A DNA stretch of 64,000 nucleotides, taken from the NCBI RefSeq assembly GCF_004339595.1, contig NZ_SMFU01000009.1, positions 372,001 to 436,000 of the forward strand. The letters run 5' to 3'. Origin of the DNA: Marinobacterium mangrovicola. GTDB taxonomy: Bacteria > Pseudomonadota > Gammaproteobacteria > Pseudomonadales > Balneatricaceae. A program made the position numbers and the translations under genes. Positions 16,234-25,394 of the stretch are shown in pieces. Position 1 is the stretch's first letter. Each line of letters starts with the position of its first letter. The notes under the pieces are model-generated. The model was given only the letters and a program-made list of their open reading frames with translations. It was not told the origin of the DNA and searched no databases.

Positions 16234-16818
16234 GTGGCGAGCGAAAACAACAGAATAACAAACGATAGAAAAAACTATACGGGGTTGGTGCTTGCGGGCG
16301 GCCGTGGCCGCCGTATGGGTGGCCAGGATAAGGGCCTGATCAATCATGATGGCCAGCCCCTGGTCAGCTATTCGCTGCAGGCGCTGCAACCTCACTGCCA
16401 ACAGATCTATATCAACTGCAACAGAAACCAGGCGGCTTACGCCGCTTTCGGCTTTCCACTGATTTCGGATCCGGACGACAGTTTCCCCGGCCCGCTCAAA
16501 GCCTTGGCTGCTCTGCTGCCCAATCTACCCGAAAACGACCTGCTGATTCTGCCCTGTGATACACCGGAGATCGGCCCTGCGCAGATGCAAACGCTCATCG
16601 ATGTCAGTACCAGCTACCCCGGGCACTGGGTCTACCTCCGTGCCGATGGCAGGGATCACCCACTGCATGCCCTGTTACCTCAATCGATCAAACCGCTGCT
16701 ACTGGAGTTTATCCATCAGAGCGGTGAGCAGCGCCTGATGCGAGCCATTGACGCCCTCCCCCATGTGGCCGTAGAGCTGACCGATTCTCTGCTTCTTAAC
16801 CTGAATAGAATGAAATAG
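16234..16818 (+). CDS. mobA: Molybdenum cofactor guanylyltransferase
   Basis: Transfers GMP from GTP to Mo-molybdopterin to form the bis-MGD cofactor needed by NasA. The nucleotide-binding signature LAGGRGRRMGGQDKGL is near the N-terminus, and LLILPCDTPEIGP carries the metal-binding Asp. The start is uncertain. No ATG fits, so I prefer the GTG at 16234 (194 aa, the usual MobA length), with GAGGAG about 12 bp upstream. A TTG at 16213 would add seven residues. It is the last gene of the nasA operon. Confidence 0.9.
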   Translation: MASENNRITNDRKNYTGLVLAGGRGRRMGGQDKGLINHDGQPLVSYSLQALQPHCQQIYINCNRNQAAYAAFGFPLISDPDDSFPGPLKALAALLPNLPENDLLILPCDTPEIGPAQMQTLIDVSTSYPGHWVYLRADGRDHPLHALLPQSIKPLLLEFIHQSGEQRLMRAIDALPHVAVELTDSLLLNLNRMK

Positions 16819-16834
16819 CCGCCACGCCGAATTT

Positions 16835-16849
16835 TAGGAAAAATTCCTA
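16835..16849. promoter_or_regulatory. Inverted repeat at the sRNA promoter
   Basis: TAGGAA-AAA-TTCCTA is perfect and its right end overlaps the TATAGT -10 candidate. It is well placed for a transcriptional regulator of the RNA. It does not resemble the TGTAAG/CTTACA GacA element. Confidence 0.4.
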
Positions 16850-16859
16850 TAGTCCACAG

Positions 16860-17032
16860 GGCGCGGCTGAGGGATCATATGCTCATCCGCTGACGGGATC
16901 GCAGCAACGGCAGGAAGCCGTTTTCGGATGTGGGTAAGGAAACTCGCAGGCAATGGATAGCCTGGTATTGCGAAGGAAAGCGGCAGGACGCCAAGGAGGC
17001 TTGCACTACGGAACGTGTGCAAGCCTTTTTTT
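16860..17032 (+). ncRNA. Putative CsrA/RsmA-sequestering sRNA (RsmY/RsmZ/CsrB-like)
   Basis: About 173 nt between mobA and nadE hold ten GGA motifs (16872, 16896, 16913, 16926, 16938, 16955, 16975, 16986, 16995, 17010). Several are exposed in hairpin loops. AACGGC/GCCGTT presents AGGAA (16906-16922), GCTG/CAGC presents GGGA, GGGT/ACTC presents AAGGAA, CAGGC/GCCTG presents AATGGATA, and GGC/GCC presents AGGAC. The terminator loop also contains GGA. Repeated A(N)GGA in loops plus an intrinsic terminator is the hallmark of RNAs that titrate CsrA/RsmA. A TATAGT -10 candidate (16848-16853) sets the start. I see no clear GacA box. There is no credible coding frame. Confidence 0.75.
16997..17032 (+). 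terminator. Intrinsic terminator of the sRNA
   Basis: AGGCTTGCAC (16997-17006) pairs perfectly with GTGCAAGCCT (17017-17026) and is followed by seven T residues. The apical loop contains a GGA. Confidence 0.92.
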
Positions 17033-17157
17033 ATTTGTACCCGCCAGCTTTACTCAGCGGCAGCCCCTCCCCAGAGACCACCACCTCGATTTTATTCATC
17101 GCTGTGCCAGGTTACCCCAGCACGAAGACGCAATGTTTAGCGGGCGGCGAGCGTTAA

Positions 17158-18786
17158 TTACTCGCCTGGCTTCCATCCCGAAGTAATCGGATAACGCCGG
17201 TCCCGACCAAAACCTCTCTGGGTAAGGCGCGGCCCCACCGGCGACTGGCGTCTTTTGTACTCGTTGATATCCACAAGCCGTACCACACGATTCACGTCCG
17301 CCTCGGCGAAGCCTTCATCGATAATTGCCCGGGCGCTGTAGTCTCGCTCAACGTACAGTTCCAGAATTCTATCCAGTACATCATATTCCGGCAGGCTGTC
17401 CTGGTCCTTCTGATCAGGCGCCAGCTCGGCTGACGGCGGACGATCGATAACCCGCTGCGGAATCGCCGGCGAGATACCGTTACGGTAAGTCGCCAGTCGG
17501 TACACCAGGGTTTTCGGTACATCCTTGAGCACATCGAAACCACCGGCCATATCGCCGTATAGCGTGGAGTAACCCACTGCCATTTCGGATTTGTTGCCGG
17601 TGGTCAGTACCAGATATCCTTTCTTGTTGGAGATCGCCATCAGCAGCACACCGCGACAGCGAGCCTGAAGGTTCTCCTCAGTGGTATCGGCCTTGGTACC
17701 CGCAAACTCATTCGCCAGCGCCGCCATAAAGCTTTCGTACATCGGCTCGATAGAGATCACGCTGTGGCGGATGCCCAGCAGATCCGCCTCTCCGGCGGCA
17801 TCTTCCACGCTCATACTGGAGGTATAGCGGAACGGCATCATCACCGCTTCGACCCGATCGGCACCCAGTGCGTCCACGGCAACTGCGGCGGTCACGGCAG
17901 AGTCGATACCACCGGACAGGCCGAGAACAACGCCCTTGAAACCGTTCTTATTGACGTAGTCCCGCACGCCCAAGACCAGCGCGTCATAGACAGACTTCTC
18001 GAAGGAAGGCACCTCAATGGTCGGCTGTTCAGGCGTGACCTGACCCAATACCGGATCGATACTGAAGGCATACAGCCCTTCTTCAAAAAATGCTCCTGCA
18101 AATACCTGCCGACCGGCGGCATCCACCGCCTGGGAACCGCCATCGAAAATCAACTCATCCTGACCGCCCACCTGGTTGACGTAGAGAATCGGACAACCTG
18201 CGGTCTGTGCCTGGCGCGCCAGCAGGTCGGCACGCTGTTCGGCTTTTTTGGAATCAAAGGGAGAAGCGTTGATATTTAGGATCAGACGCACGCCAGCCGC
18301 TTTGAGCTGCTGAACCGGAGCCGTGTGCCAGATATCCTCGCAGACACTCAGGCCTACCGGATAACCGTCCAGATCAATCACTCCCGGCTCGGTGCCAGCA
18401 ACAAAGTAACGCTGCTCGTCGAATACCTGGTAGTTCGGCAGACACTGCTTGGCGTACTCGGTGAGGATCTCGCCGTCACGAATCACGCCGAGCATGTTGT
18501 ACAGGGCACCATTGCGGTAACGGGGATATCCCAACAGCAAGGTAATACCGCGCACTTCACTGAGCACCCGCTCCAGCGCCTGCTCGATACGGATCTCCAG
18601 GCTCGGACGCAGCAGCAGATCCTCCGGCGGATAGCCGCTCAGGGCCAGCTCGGGGAACATGACCAGATCGGCGTTTAGCTCGTCCCTGGCTTTACATGCA
18701 GTCTCGATAACCCGTGCGGTGTTGCCCGGAATATCACCCACCAAAAGATTCAGCTGGGCCATGGCGACCCGAATCGGCTTACTCAT
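17158..18786 (-). CDS. nadE: Glutamine-dependent NAD+ synthetase
   Basis: Final step of NAD synthesis, amidating deamido-NAD with ammonia released from glutamine. The N-terminal nitrilase-fold glutaminase domain (about 1-250) shows the Glu-Lys-Cys triad context (FPELALSGYPPEDLL, EYAKQCLPNY, GLSVCEDIW). The C-terminal synthetase domain carries the PP-loop GLSGGIDSAVT and the TGNKSE block. The 542-residue length fits two-domain bacterial NadE. It ends 125 bp from the convergent sRNA terminator. thiO ends 19 bp upstream, so the two may share a transcript. Confidence 0.96.
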   Translation of the reverse strand: MSKPIRVAMAQLNLLVGDIPGNTARVIETACKARDELNADLVMFPELALSGYPPEDLLLRPSLEIRIEQALERVLSEVRGITLLLGYPRYRNGALYNMLGVIRDGEILTEYAKQCLPNYQVFDEQRYFVAGTEPGVIDLDGYPVGLSVCEDIWHTAPVQQLKAAGVRLILNINASPFDSKKAEQRADLLARQAQTAGCPILYVNQVGGQDELIFDGGSQAVDAAGRQVFAGAFFEEGLYAFSIDPVLGQVTPEQPTIEVPSFEKSVYDALVLGVRDYVNKNGFKGVVLGLSGGIDSAVTAAVAVDALGADRVEAVMMPFRYTSSMSVEDAAGEADLLGIRHSVISIEPMYESFMAALANEFAGTKADTTEENLQARCRGVLLMAISNKKGYLVLTTGNKSEMAVGYSTLYGDMAGGFDVLKDVPKTLVYRLATYRNGISPAIPQRVIDRPPSAELAPDQKDQDSLPEYDVLDRILELYVERDYSARAIIDEGFAEADVNRVVRLVDINEYKRRQSPVGPRLTQRGFGRDRRYPITSGWKPGE

Positions 18787-18805
18787 CTGTACCTAAGGAT
18801 ACCTG

Positions 18806-19906
18806 TCAGTCGTGTTCAATACGGCCATCGACGGCATAGGGAGCCGGATCGATGATCGGCGCGCGATCCAATAGCAGATCACTGAGAAGACGCGTGGATG
18901 CCGGCGCCAGCACCAGCCCATTGCGGAAATGCCCACAATTGAGGTGAAGCCCGGACCAACCCGGGACCTGGCCGATATAGGGGATTCCCTCCGGCGATCC
19001 GGGCCGCAGCCCTGCCCAGTGATGTTCGACGGGATATTGTGCCAGATCAGGCAGAATTGTCAGAGCGGTTTTATAAAGTGACTCCCGCGCCTCTTCCGTG
19101 GTCTGCTTATCAAAACCCACATGTTCCAAGGTGCTGCCCACAAGGATACGGCCATCACTGCGGGGGATCAGGTAGCGACCGTTGAGCATCACGATGCGAT
19201 CGATCAGCCCCACCGGCGCCTTGAATACCATCATCTGACCACGCACCGGTTCTACCGGCAGGCGCAACCCGAGGCTTTCAAGCAGGCCACCACTCCAGGC
19301 CCCGGTAGCAACGACCGTATCGTCCGCCCGGATATCGCCCTTCGATGTATGCACACCCTCAACACGCTCGCCGGCCAGGATAAAGCCGGTCACCTCACAG
19401 TGTTCAATCAGTTCGATATTAGGATGCTGACTGGCGCTGATCCGCAGAGCGCGGCCGAGGCGGGGGTTACGGATGCTGGCCACTTCCGGCATCCACATAC
19501 CTGAGCTGAAATCACCGCTGATGCGAGGCTCTTTGTCGTGGATAAACTCGCTATCCACCTTCACCAATGGGCGATAGTGATCGTGACCCCATTGCAATGC
19601 CTCCTTCTCATCATGCACATCCACCATGATGATCCCTTTCTGGCGTAGCTCAGGATCACAGCCGGTTTCAGCAAACAGCTCCTGTGCCAGCAGGATATAG
19701 CTGCTCTGCGACCAGAGCGCCAGCCGGGTTACTGCCTCGCCATGACGCCAGGGATACAACGGAGAGACGATACCGCCGCCGGCCCAGGAGGCTTCGTGGG
19801 CGCTTTCTCCGCGTTCAACCAGAGTGACTTTAACACCGGCACGGGCCAGCTCCCGCGCTGTCATCAGGCCAATTACTCCGGCGCCGATGATAAGGATATG
19901 TTTCAT
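18806..19906 (-). CDS. thiO: Glycine oxidase
   Basis: FAD-dependent oxidase making iminoglycine for the thiamine thiazole ring. The N-terminal dinucleotide fold is IIGAGVIGLMTARELARAG. Family blocks include WAGGGIVSPLYPWR, GLRLPVEPVRGQMM and GLRPGSPEGIPYIG, with NCGHFRNGLVLAP near the C-terminus. Length is 366 aa. No other thiamine gene is nearby, but thiO lies beside the minor pilin genes in P. aeruginosa as I recall. A D-amino acid oxidase role is the main alternative within the DAO family. Confidence 0.9.
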   Translation of the reverse strand: MKHILIIGAGVIGLMTARELARAGVKVTLVERGESAHEASWAGGGIVSPLYPWRHGEAVTRLALWSQSSYILLAQELFAETGCDPELRQKGIIMVDVHDEKEALQWGHDHYRPLVKVDSEFIHDKEPRISGDFSSGMWMPEVASIRNPRLGRALRISASQHPNIELIEHCEVTGFILAGERVEGVHTSKGDIRADDTVVATGAWSGGLLESLGLRLPVEPVRGQMMVFKAPVGLIDRIVMLNGRYLIPRSDGRILVGSTLEHVGFDKQTTEEARESLYKTALTILPDLAQYPVEHHWAGLRPGSPEGIPYIGQVPGWSGLHLNCGHFRNGLVLAPASTRLLSDLLLDRAPIIDPAPYAVDGRIEHD

Positions 19907-19975
19907 ACTGCTCCCCGAGAAAAACGATCAGGGCATGATGTTACAACAGCTTCTGAAAAAACAGGGCGACAACGG

Positions 19976-20536
19976 TCAATCGCAGTCTTCTTGTTCCGCC
20001 GACCTCACCCGGCCCTGCAGCGAAAGTATTAAACAGTGGACAGTGTCGGGCTCATTACGGTGGATAAGTTTAAAAGTGCCATTCGAATAACCCGTAACGC
20101 TACCATCCGCCTCAAAGGTTATCGCGTCGCCGCGACTCCAGGTAACCCTCGTGACGTCGTCAAACGCGGTATAACGCAGTACTTCGTCATCAGCAGAGAT
20201 AAACGACCTAGTTTGGTTCGTATCGACAAACATTAACCCACCATCCCAGCGGGTCTCGCCCTGCATGGCGTTACCTGCGCAGGCAGCGGGCCCACCTCGA
20301 CAGAATGTCACGGGCTGCTGGCGCTGGATCGCCTCTGAACGTGCGAGAGACATCAGGGAGATCAACTCTTGTTGAGCTGAATCGCGGGAAGCTCGCTCGA
20401 TCATACCGGCCATAGAAGGGACCAGCATCGCTAAAATCGCCAGTATGGTAATAGCGACCAGCAACTCGATCAGCGTAAAGCCGTTAGGCCGCGGGCAAAC
20501 CTTGCCCGGCATTGGGGAAAACTCGGCGTCATCCAT
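19976..20536 (-). CDS. fimU: Type IV minor pilin, FimT/FimU (GspH) family
   Basis: Prepilin-like protein (186 aa) with a short basic leader ending PRPNG, then FTLIELLVAITILAILAML: Gly at -1, Phe at +1 and Glu at +5, as needed for PilD cleavage and methylation. SLMSLARSEAIQRQQPVTFCR is the typical GspH/FimT helix end. Such pilins help prime pilus assembly. GAGG lies 5 bp before the ATG. It is the last gene of the first minor-pilin operon. A second FimT-like gene opens the operon, and which one equals FimU or FimT is uncertain. Confidence 0.88.
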   Translation of the reverse strand: MDDAEFSPMPGKVCPRPNGFTLIELLVAITILAILAMLVPSMAGMIERASRDSAQQELISLMSLARSEAIQRQQPVTFCRGGPAACAGNAMQGETRWDGGLMFVDTNQTRSFISADDEVLRYTAFDDVTRVTWSRGDAITFEADGSVTGYSNGTFKLIHRNEPDTVHCLILSLQGRVRSAEQEDCD

Positions 20537-20584
20537 GACGTCCTCATTTATTCGGGGTTTTAGGTCACTCTAGACCCAGTAAAG

Positions 20585-21040
20585 TCAGCGCCCCCAGCAG
20601 TCATCCACATCACCGCCGGCGTCTTTAACACCGGCATTGGTCAACGTAAGCGTACCGCAGCGATCGCCATTCATTACACCTTTAGGCACCGCCTGCAGTG
20701 TGTAAGCACTGGTGGTCAGGTCATCCGCTGCGTTATTAAGAAGGCTCAGGTCATAGTATTTGGCCGAGCCATCTTTGGGCGACTCATCATAGGGCAAGGC
20801 CGGACCCGCAGCATTAGAAGCCGTGGTCACTGTATAACGCCCGTTACTTGTGTAATACCGTTCCATAAACTGCGCCAACTGCAACAGATCCACCCTGGCG
20901 TTGGAACGACGTGATTCCCTCACATGCTCCTGATAGGAGGGATAGGCGATCGCCGCCAGTATCCCGACCACGGCGACCACGATCATCAGTTCAATCAGCG
21001 TAAAGCCCTGCGCACGTCCCTTCACCTTGCCTCCCATCAC
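20585..21040 (-). CDS. pilE: Type IV minor pilin PilE
   Basis: Prepilin of 151 aa with leader GRAQG and N-terminal helix [33 protein letters not shown]. The body has the PilE-like pattern with a C-terminal disulfide pair (DRCGTL and DDCWGR). Its start codon overlaps the stop of pilY1, as expected for co-translation. In P. aeruginosa PilE is a minor pilin that joins the PilVWX-PilY1 tip complex to the shaft. It closely resembles the PilE at 32209-32643, suggesting duplication or a second pilin set. Confidence 0.93.
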   Translation of the reverse strand: MMGGKVKGRAQGFTLIELMIVVAVVGILAAIAYPSYQEHVRESRRSNARVDLLQLAQFMERYYTSNGRYTVTTASNAAGPALPYDESPKDGSAKYYDLSLLNNAADDLTTSAYTLQAVPKGVMNGDRCGTLTLTNAGVKDAGGDVDDCWGR

Positions 21041-24000
21041 TGCATTAGCTCACGCCAGGCGATACGGCCGCTTTCACTGCCGTCGTTGATGTTTACCGTT
21101 TCGGGCTCAACATTCCTTGAACCAGTGGTAACCAGCACCTGACCGCCGCTATCCTCATCAGTGATGCTACCGCTGCTTACACCTGCGTCGGTGTTTGAAA
21201 AGCCGGAAGATACCTGGCCATCAACTCCGTCATCTACATCAAACTCACCGTCTCCGTTCACGTCAAACACTTGGTAAGTCATTGCACTACCAGAGTTGTA
21301 ATCGAGTGCGAGGAACCAGCTACTACCGCCGCCGGCACAGGGATCTGCCGAAGGGATCAACGTACTAAATACAACGAGATCAGAGGTCAAACTCGCTCTA
21401 GAAACGACACGTTCACCCTCCGCACCAAAGCCTCCGTTAGCCGAGCTTACAAATAGATCCATAAACCAGCCCTTATTACTGGCGGTCAATGTATTCCGGG
21501 ATGTGGTGCGCAGCGCCAAGTTACCGTTGTGAACTTCCCGGGTAATATCCTGCTCCAGAAGTGCAGAGCGGTCAGAAATTTCGTTACCCTCATCATAGAT
21601 GCCATAGAACGACTGAATCTGAGGGTCGTCACTCACAATCTCATCACCCTGTTCATGGAAACTACCGGTACCAAAGAGTACAACCGGATCACCATTTCCA
21701 TTGAGCGCTGCGCTGAGCGGGGCCGTAATAGGCTGGCGAACACCAGCTGAATCCTTAGCGATGAACAGTGGCTTAGCAACATTGCCCTGTTTTAGAGAAT
21801 TTGGAACGTCCCACTGATTGGCATTTGATCCATCAATATCTATTCGCCAAAGGTTACCCTCGGTATCACCCACATAGATTCTGTCTGAAACCCGGTCACG
21901 TCCGAGATCAACGACCAACGGCGCTCCCAATTCACCGCCCGCGGTAGGCAGCTCTACCTCAGCGATAACAGACCCGTCAGCGGCATCCAGAACCCATACA
22001 TAACCTTCGTCCTGTGTAGTCTCGTAACCACTGCTGACAACTACACCAAACTTGCCGTTCGCCAAGGATACAAGAGAGGGCTGCTGTACCAGCCGTCCCA
22101 TATCATCATTCGTGAATTCCCAGAGAACACTATCCGAAGACATCGCGTCTGGATTGGAAATGTCCAGTGCGAAAATACTGTTTCCTCCAGCACCAGTGGT
22201 ACCCACGGCCAGGGTTGCCCAACGATTGCCCAGCCACGCATCGCCAAGCCTTGGTGTACCGTCAACATAATACCGGTGTAGATAATCAGGATTAGCTAGT
22301 TCATGAAGATTTTCTATGATTGCGCTGGGTACGTATCCAAATAGTTCTGTTCCACTGCCTGTTTCACCTTCACTGGCATCAAATACATGCAGCATTCCGT
22401 CATTAGCACCCACCACAACTACCGGCGGTTTGTTCTGATAAATACTGCTCTCACGATATTCCGTATAACTGGTACCTAGACTTCCAGATAACGCGGAGTA
22501 TCCGAAATCATCATGATAAAGATACTGGGGGCTAGAATTCACAATATCGCCCATACGACTCGCGCGTGGACGGAGGTATTCGGCGCTCTCATTACTACGA
22601 TCACCCTGAATGTAATCGATCAAGTCCGATTTTTCCTGGGAAGACAAAGACCCGTCGCCGAGACTATCTAGCTGAGACGGAGTTAGCTGAGAGAAACTGC
22701 GACCAGCGCGTGCAACACTACCGCCAGAGATATCTGAAAAATCGCCCGCCGTATAAATTTTGCGGCTGGAGAATGATGTCAGACCATCGAGCTTATCTGC
22801 AGCACTCCAAACCTCTGAACCTACATTACCGTACTGGTCTATATCTATAGCGATGAGGTCACCGCTCCAGAGGTTGGTATCGAAAAGCGCCTGAAAGATC
22901 AGTGAGTCAGTCTGGAGCTGATCACTATTGAAAGATACGGCTGTTGCTGTGGATGTCAGAGAAGCTGCAATATCCTCAAAGGCACTTTTCAGACCTTCAA
23001 CCATGTCATCAGCCTGACCGGCAGGAAAATAATTATCCGCTCTTTTCAAGTTCCTACCAGACTGTGTAAGCACTTCACCATTGGTGAACCACCAGTTATC
23101 AGGTAATGGATTGGGTATATCAGAGTCGTGAGGACCGGTTATTTCTGGAAGCTCACATCCCGGGTCGTTATCAGGGCAGCGCGGTGTAAGACCGCCATAT
23201 TTTGCCGTGAGCCAAAACTGGTTACGCCCTACGTCCTCGAGGATCTGGTTTTCCAGCACGTCCACCCAATAAGTTTCGATAGACTGTTTTCCATCAAGGT
23301 CGTCTCGGATATCTCGCGTACGCGCATCAAAGGCCAACCCAATCATATAGCCAGCATTACGTGTAGCACCAAAGCGGCTTTCGTTATTCAGGTTCAGCCC
23401 TTCCAGTGCTCCAACAACACCGTTAAGGTCTTCGACATCCACGTCTGTGTCATCAGATACGGCGCTGGGCCGCCCCGGCTCGCCCGATGTTCCTGTACGT
23501 CCCGGAAGGTTTTGATCGTTGTGGGTATATACGTCACCAATACCTAGAATCACGTTTTTCTGGCAACTATACTGGATTGGGTCCTCCCAAGTTCGCACAA
23601 CCGGGAAACCATCAACCCACGCAGCTTTGGTTGTGTTACTGGGGTTCGAATTATGGGCAGGGGATCGAGTTGAATACTCGGGTACCGATTCCAAACCACG
23701 GAAGTACCGAGTAGCCGTGTAGTAAAGTTCACTAACAGGGTCATTAGTTTTAAATTGGTTATTGTTCAGTTCACCAAACTTGTTGATGTAATTCATCGCG
23801 CCGCTATCTGCAACAGGAACACCGAAGTAAGTCGCTGTTGCTGAAGCGGCATCTGAGTCCGGGTTTTGAATTAATACACCCGTGTTAGCGTCCCATTCCG
23901 GAGCGCTATTGGTACCCCAACCGGTTTCAGGGTCTCGAGCACGTAAACCGATAAAACGCTGACTGGCGCGCAGCACACCGCCATCACGCCCTTTTTCCCT

Positions 24001-24450
24001 ATCATTCAGATAGCCAAAAACGCTGTATCGAATACGATCGGAATACTCCTGCATCAAGCCTTCGGGTTTCCAGCCTTGAGAATATTGCTGGCAATTACTT
24101 TCAACACCGACGGCTGGATCACATACTTTAGCCCTGACAACAGCACCGTAATTGGCGGAACCAGTAGGATCATACTTCGCCATACCCTCATTAAAATCAG
24201 GCGTATAGCTCGCAACCTCAAGGTCATCTACGTAATAGCCATCGCCATCTTGAAAATATAGCCGGGTAAAGTTACCAACCGACATATTATTTGTGCCAGA
24301 TACAGAAACGACCTGATTATTTCCGTCAAATATCGTCAGCGAAAGATGTCCTATCCCATCATTTACCAACTCAAACTTATACCATTTCCATCTATCCAAG
24401 TTAGCAGCAGTACCGGTGACATTCCCCTGTTGCCACTGGCTGTTTCTCAT
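21037..24450 (-). CDS. pilY1: PilY1 C-terminal part (Neisseria PilC beta-propeller domain)
   Basis: The first ATG after the stop gives 1137 residues. It lacks a signal peptide, so it would not be exported if translated alone. It holds the end of a LamG-like domain ([11 protein letters not shown]), the PilY1 middle region ([31 protein letters not shown]) and the PilC-type propeller ([34 protein letters not shown]). A canonical calcium-like loop DVNGDGEFD is near the C-terminus. The loop equivalent to DxDGDGxxD before YVGD reads DLGRDRVSD, losing one ligand position. Confidence 0.85.
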   Translation of the reverse strand: MRNSQWQQGNVTGTAANLDRWKWYKFELVNDGIGHLSLTIFDGNNQVVSVSGTNNMSVGNFTRLYFQDGDGYYVDDLEVASYTPDFNEGMAKYDPTGSANYGAVVRAKVCDPAVGVESNCQQYSQGWKPEGLMQEYSDRIRYSVFGYLNDREKGRDGGVLRASQRFIGLRARDPETGWGTNSAPEWDANTGVLIQNPDSDAASATATYFGVPVADSGAMNYINKFGELNNNQFKTNDPVSELYYTATRYFRGLESVPEYSTRSPAHNSNPSNTTKAAWVDGFPVVRTWEDPIQYSCQKNVILGIGDVYTHNDQNLPGRTGTSGEPGRPSAVSDDTDVDVEDLNGVVGALEGLNLNNESRFGATRNAGYMIGLAFDARTRDIRDDLDGKQSIETYWVDVLENQILEDVGRNQFWLTAKYGGLTPRCPDNDPGCELPEITGPHDSDIPNPLPDNWWFTNGEVLTQSGRNLKRADNYFPAGQADDMVEGLKSAFEDIAASLTSTATAVSFNSDQLQTDSLIFQALFDTNLWSGDLIAIDIDQYGNVGSEVWSAADKLDGLTSFSSRKIYTAGDFSDISGGSVARAGRSFSQLTPSQLDSLGDGSLSSQEKSDLIDYIQGDRSNESAEYLRPRASRMGDIVNSSPQYLYHDDFGYSALSGSLGTSYTEYRESSIYQNKPPVVVVGANDGMLHVFDASEGETGSGTELFGYVPSAIIENLHELANPDYLHRYYVDGTPRLGDAWLGNRWATLAVGTTGAGGNSIFALDISNPDAMSSDSVLWEFTNDDMGRLVQQPSLVSLANGKFGVVVSSGYETTQDEGYVWVLDAADGSVIAEVELPTAGGELGAPLVVDLGRDRVSDRIYVGDTEGNLWRIDIDGSNANQWDVPNSLKQGNVAKPLFIAKDSAGVRQPITAPLSAALNGNGDPVVLFGTGSFHEQGDEIVSDDPQIQSFYGIYDEGNEISDRSALLEQDITREVHNGNLALRTTSRNTLTASNKGWFMDLFVSSANGGFGAEGERVVSRASLTSDLVVFSTLIPSADPCAGGGSSWFLALDYNSGSAMTYQVFDVNGDGEFDVDDGVDGQVSSGFSNTDAGVSSGSITDEDSGGQVLVTTGSRNVEPETVNINDGSESGRIAWRELMQ

Positions 24451-24672
24451 GATATCCAGCCATATATTATTTCCACCTTGAGCAGAGACAGTAACTCCAT
24501 AGCCGTTACCGTTATTATCAGCAATATATATTCCGGTATAGTTATCATTGGTCAGGTAAAATTTTCCGGAATAGACGAACCCACCATCAATATTAAAAGC
24601 GTTATAGATATAATTACTATTATTATATCCCCCTTGCCTTTTATTAAGTGAGTAGTTACCTCGATAACTTCT

Positions 24673-24675
24673 TTA
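24673..24675 (-). other. In-frame TAA stop inside pilY1
   Basis: The minus-strand codons run TCT AAT TAA AGA AGT, with the same frame open on both sides. A single-base change would restore the full-length protein. No frameshift is needed. Confidence 0.85.
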
Positions 24676-25386
24676 ATTAGACCTTCGTATCTGTTGATTG
24701 CTATAAGCTGAATCAGCGCCTGATCTCAAATTATTACTTTCAAAATCTTCCTGATATAGCAAAGTGGTGTTTCGATTAGACGCGTCTTCACCCAGATATT
24801 CGGCGCCGCTCGGCAAACCGATAGCCATATTTTTACCCTGGCCGTCGATATCTGTATAAATCCAGTCGGCATCAAAGGGAGTTAGGTCTGCAACCAGGCT
24901 AGAGCCACTAATAGTTCTGCGTGGAAAATAATTTCCCTGGCCATCATGACGTGCCTTTTCCACCCAAGTTTCCGTAGGTGTATCTTTGACCCGCAGACCA
25001 CCAGTCAGTGCCCAGCGGAACGGATCAATCGTTTGAGTAGTCGCCCAGTTTAAATAGTTACCGCTCCATACAGGCCCAGGACAGCGCATATTTTCGGAGA
25101 TCGATGTAGGATAAAAGTGTCGCTCACTCTCAGCAGCGCTGCCGTAATAGTCATAACACTTGCGGGAGTCGAAATATCCAATATAGGGCGTATCAGCATC
25201 ATAAGTATCAGCGAGATTCGCGACACTATTTACCGTGGGGAACTCGACCGACGGAACTATCGCCAAATTGCCCGGTACACTGCTACCCAGAAACAGCGGT
25301 TCCTGAGCCACGTCTGCTGCGGCTGGGCACGATGCCAACAAAGCGACAGAATATAGCCAGCTCTTGATACGAATTCCTTTCATCAT
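24673..25386 (-). CDS. pilY1: PilY1 N-terminal fragment
   Basis: 237 residues starting with a Sec-type signal peptide (IKSWLYSVALLASCPAAA). The typical PilY1 N-terminal segment follows: QEPLFLGSSVPGNLAIVPSVE, YIGYFDSRKCYDY, CPGPVWSGNYLNWATTQTIDPFRWALTGG. It ends at TAA just after entering the inserted domain (EDFESNNL). Alone it would be exported but lack the propeller. The start lies 8 bp after the pilX stop. A second ATG follows at once, so the exact start is ambiguous. Confidence 0.8.
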   Translation of the reverse strand: MMKGIRIKSWLYSVALLASCPAAADVAQEPLFLGSSVPGNLAIVPSVEFPTVNSVANLADTYDADTPYIGYFDSRKCYDYYGSAAESERHFYPTSISENMRCPGPVWSGNYLNWATTQTIDPFRWALTGGLRVKDTPTETWVEKARHDGQGNYFPRRTISGSSLVADLTPFDADWIYTDIDGQGKNMAIGLPSGAEYLGEDASNRNTTLLYQEDFESNNLRSGADSAYSNQQIRRSN

Positions 25387-25394
25387 CCTGTCGC

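Larger units (their letters stand above)
21037..25386 (-). pseudogene. pilY1: pilY1, complete reading frame interrupted by one in-frame stop codon
   Basis: The two open frames 24673-25386 and 21037-24450 are in the same frame. Translating between them gives 74 further sense codons with protein-like content, broken only by TAA at 24673-24675. Read through, the product would be about 1449 residues, longer than the roughly 1160 of P. aeruginosa PilY1. The extra length is largely a LamG-like domain (DFES to VDDLEV). PilY1 is the tip adhesin and calcium-dependent regulator of type IV pili. The stop may be a real nonsense mutation, a base-calling error or a read-through site. The rest of the operon is intact. 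Confidence 0.75.

Noticed and set aside
16860-17032. c-di-GMP (GEMM) or another riboswitch controlling a downstream gene
   Set aside because: No gene follows on the plus strand (nadE is convergent), and the conserved GEMM core bases are not seen. The repeated looped GGA pattern fits an Rsm/Csr RNA better.
24451-24672. Frameshift as the cause of the split pilY1
   Set aside because: Both pieces have the same phase and the intervening 74 codons are open in that phase, so a single stop codon explains the split.
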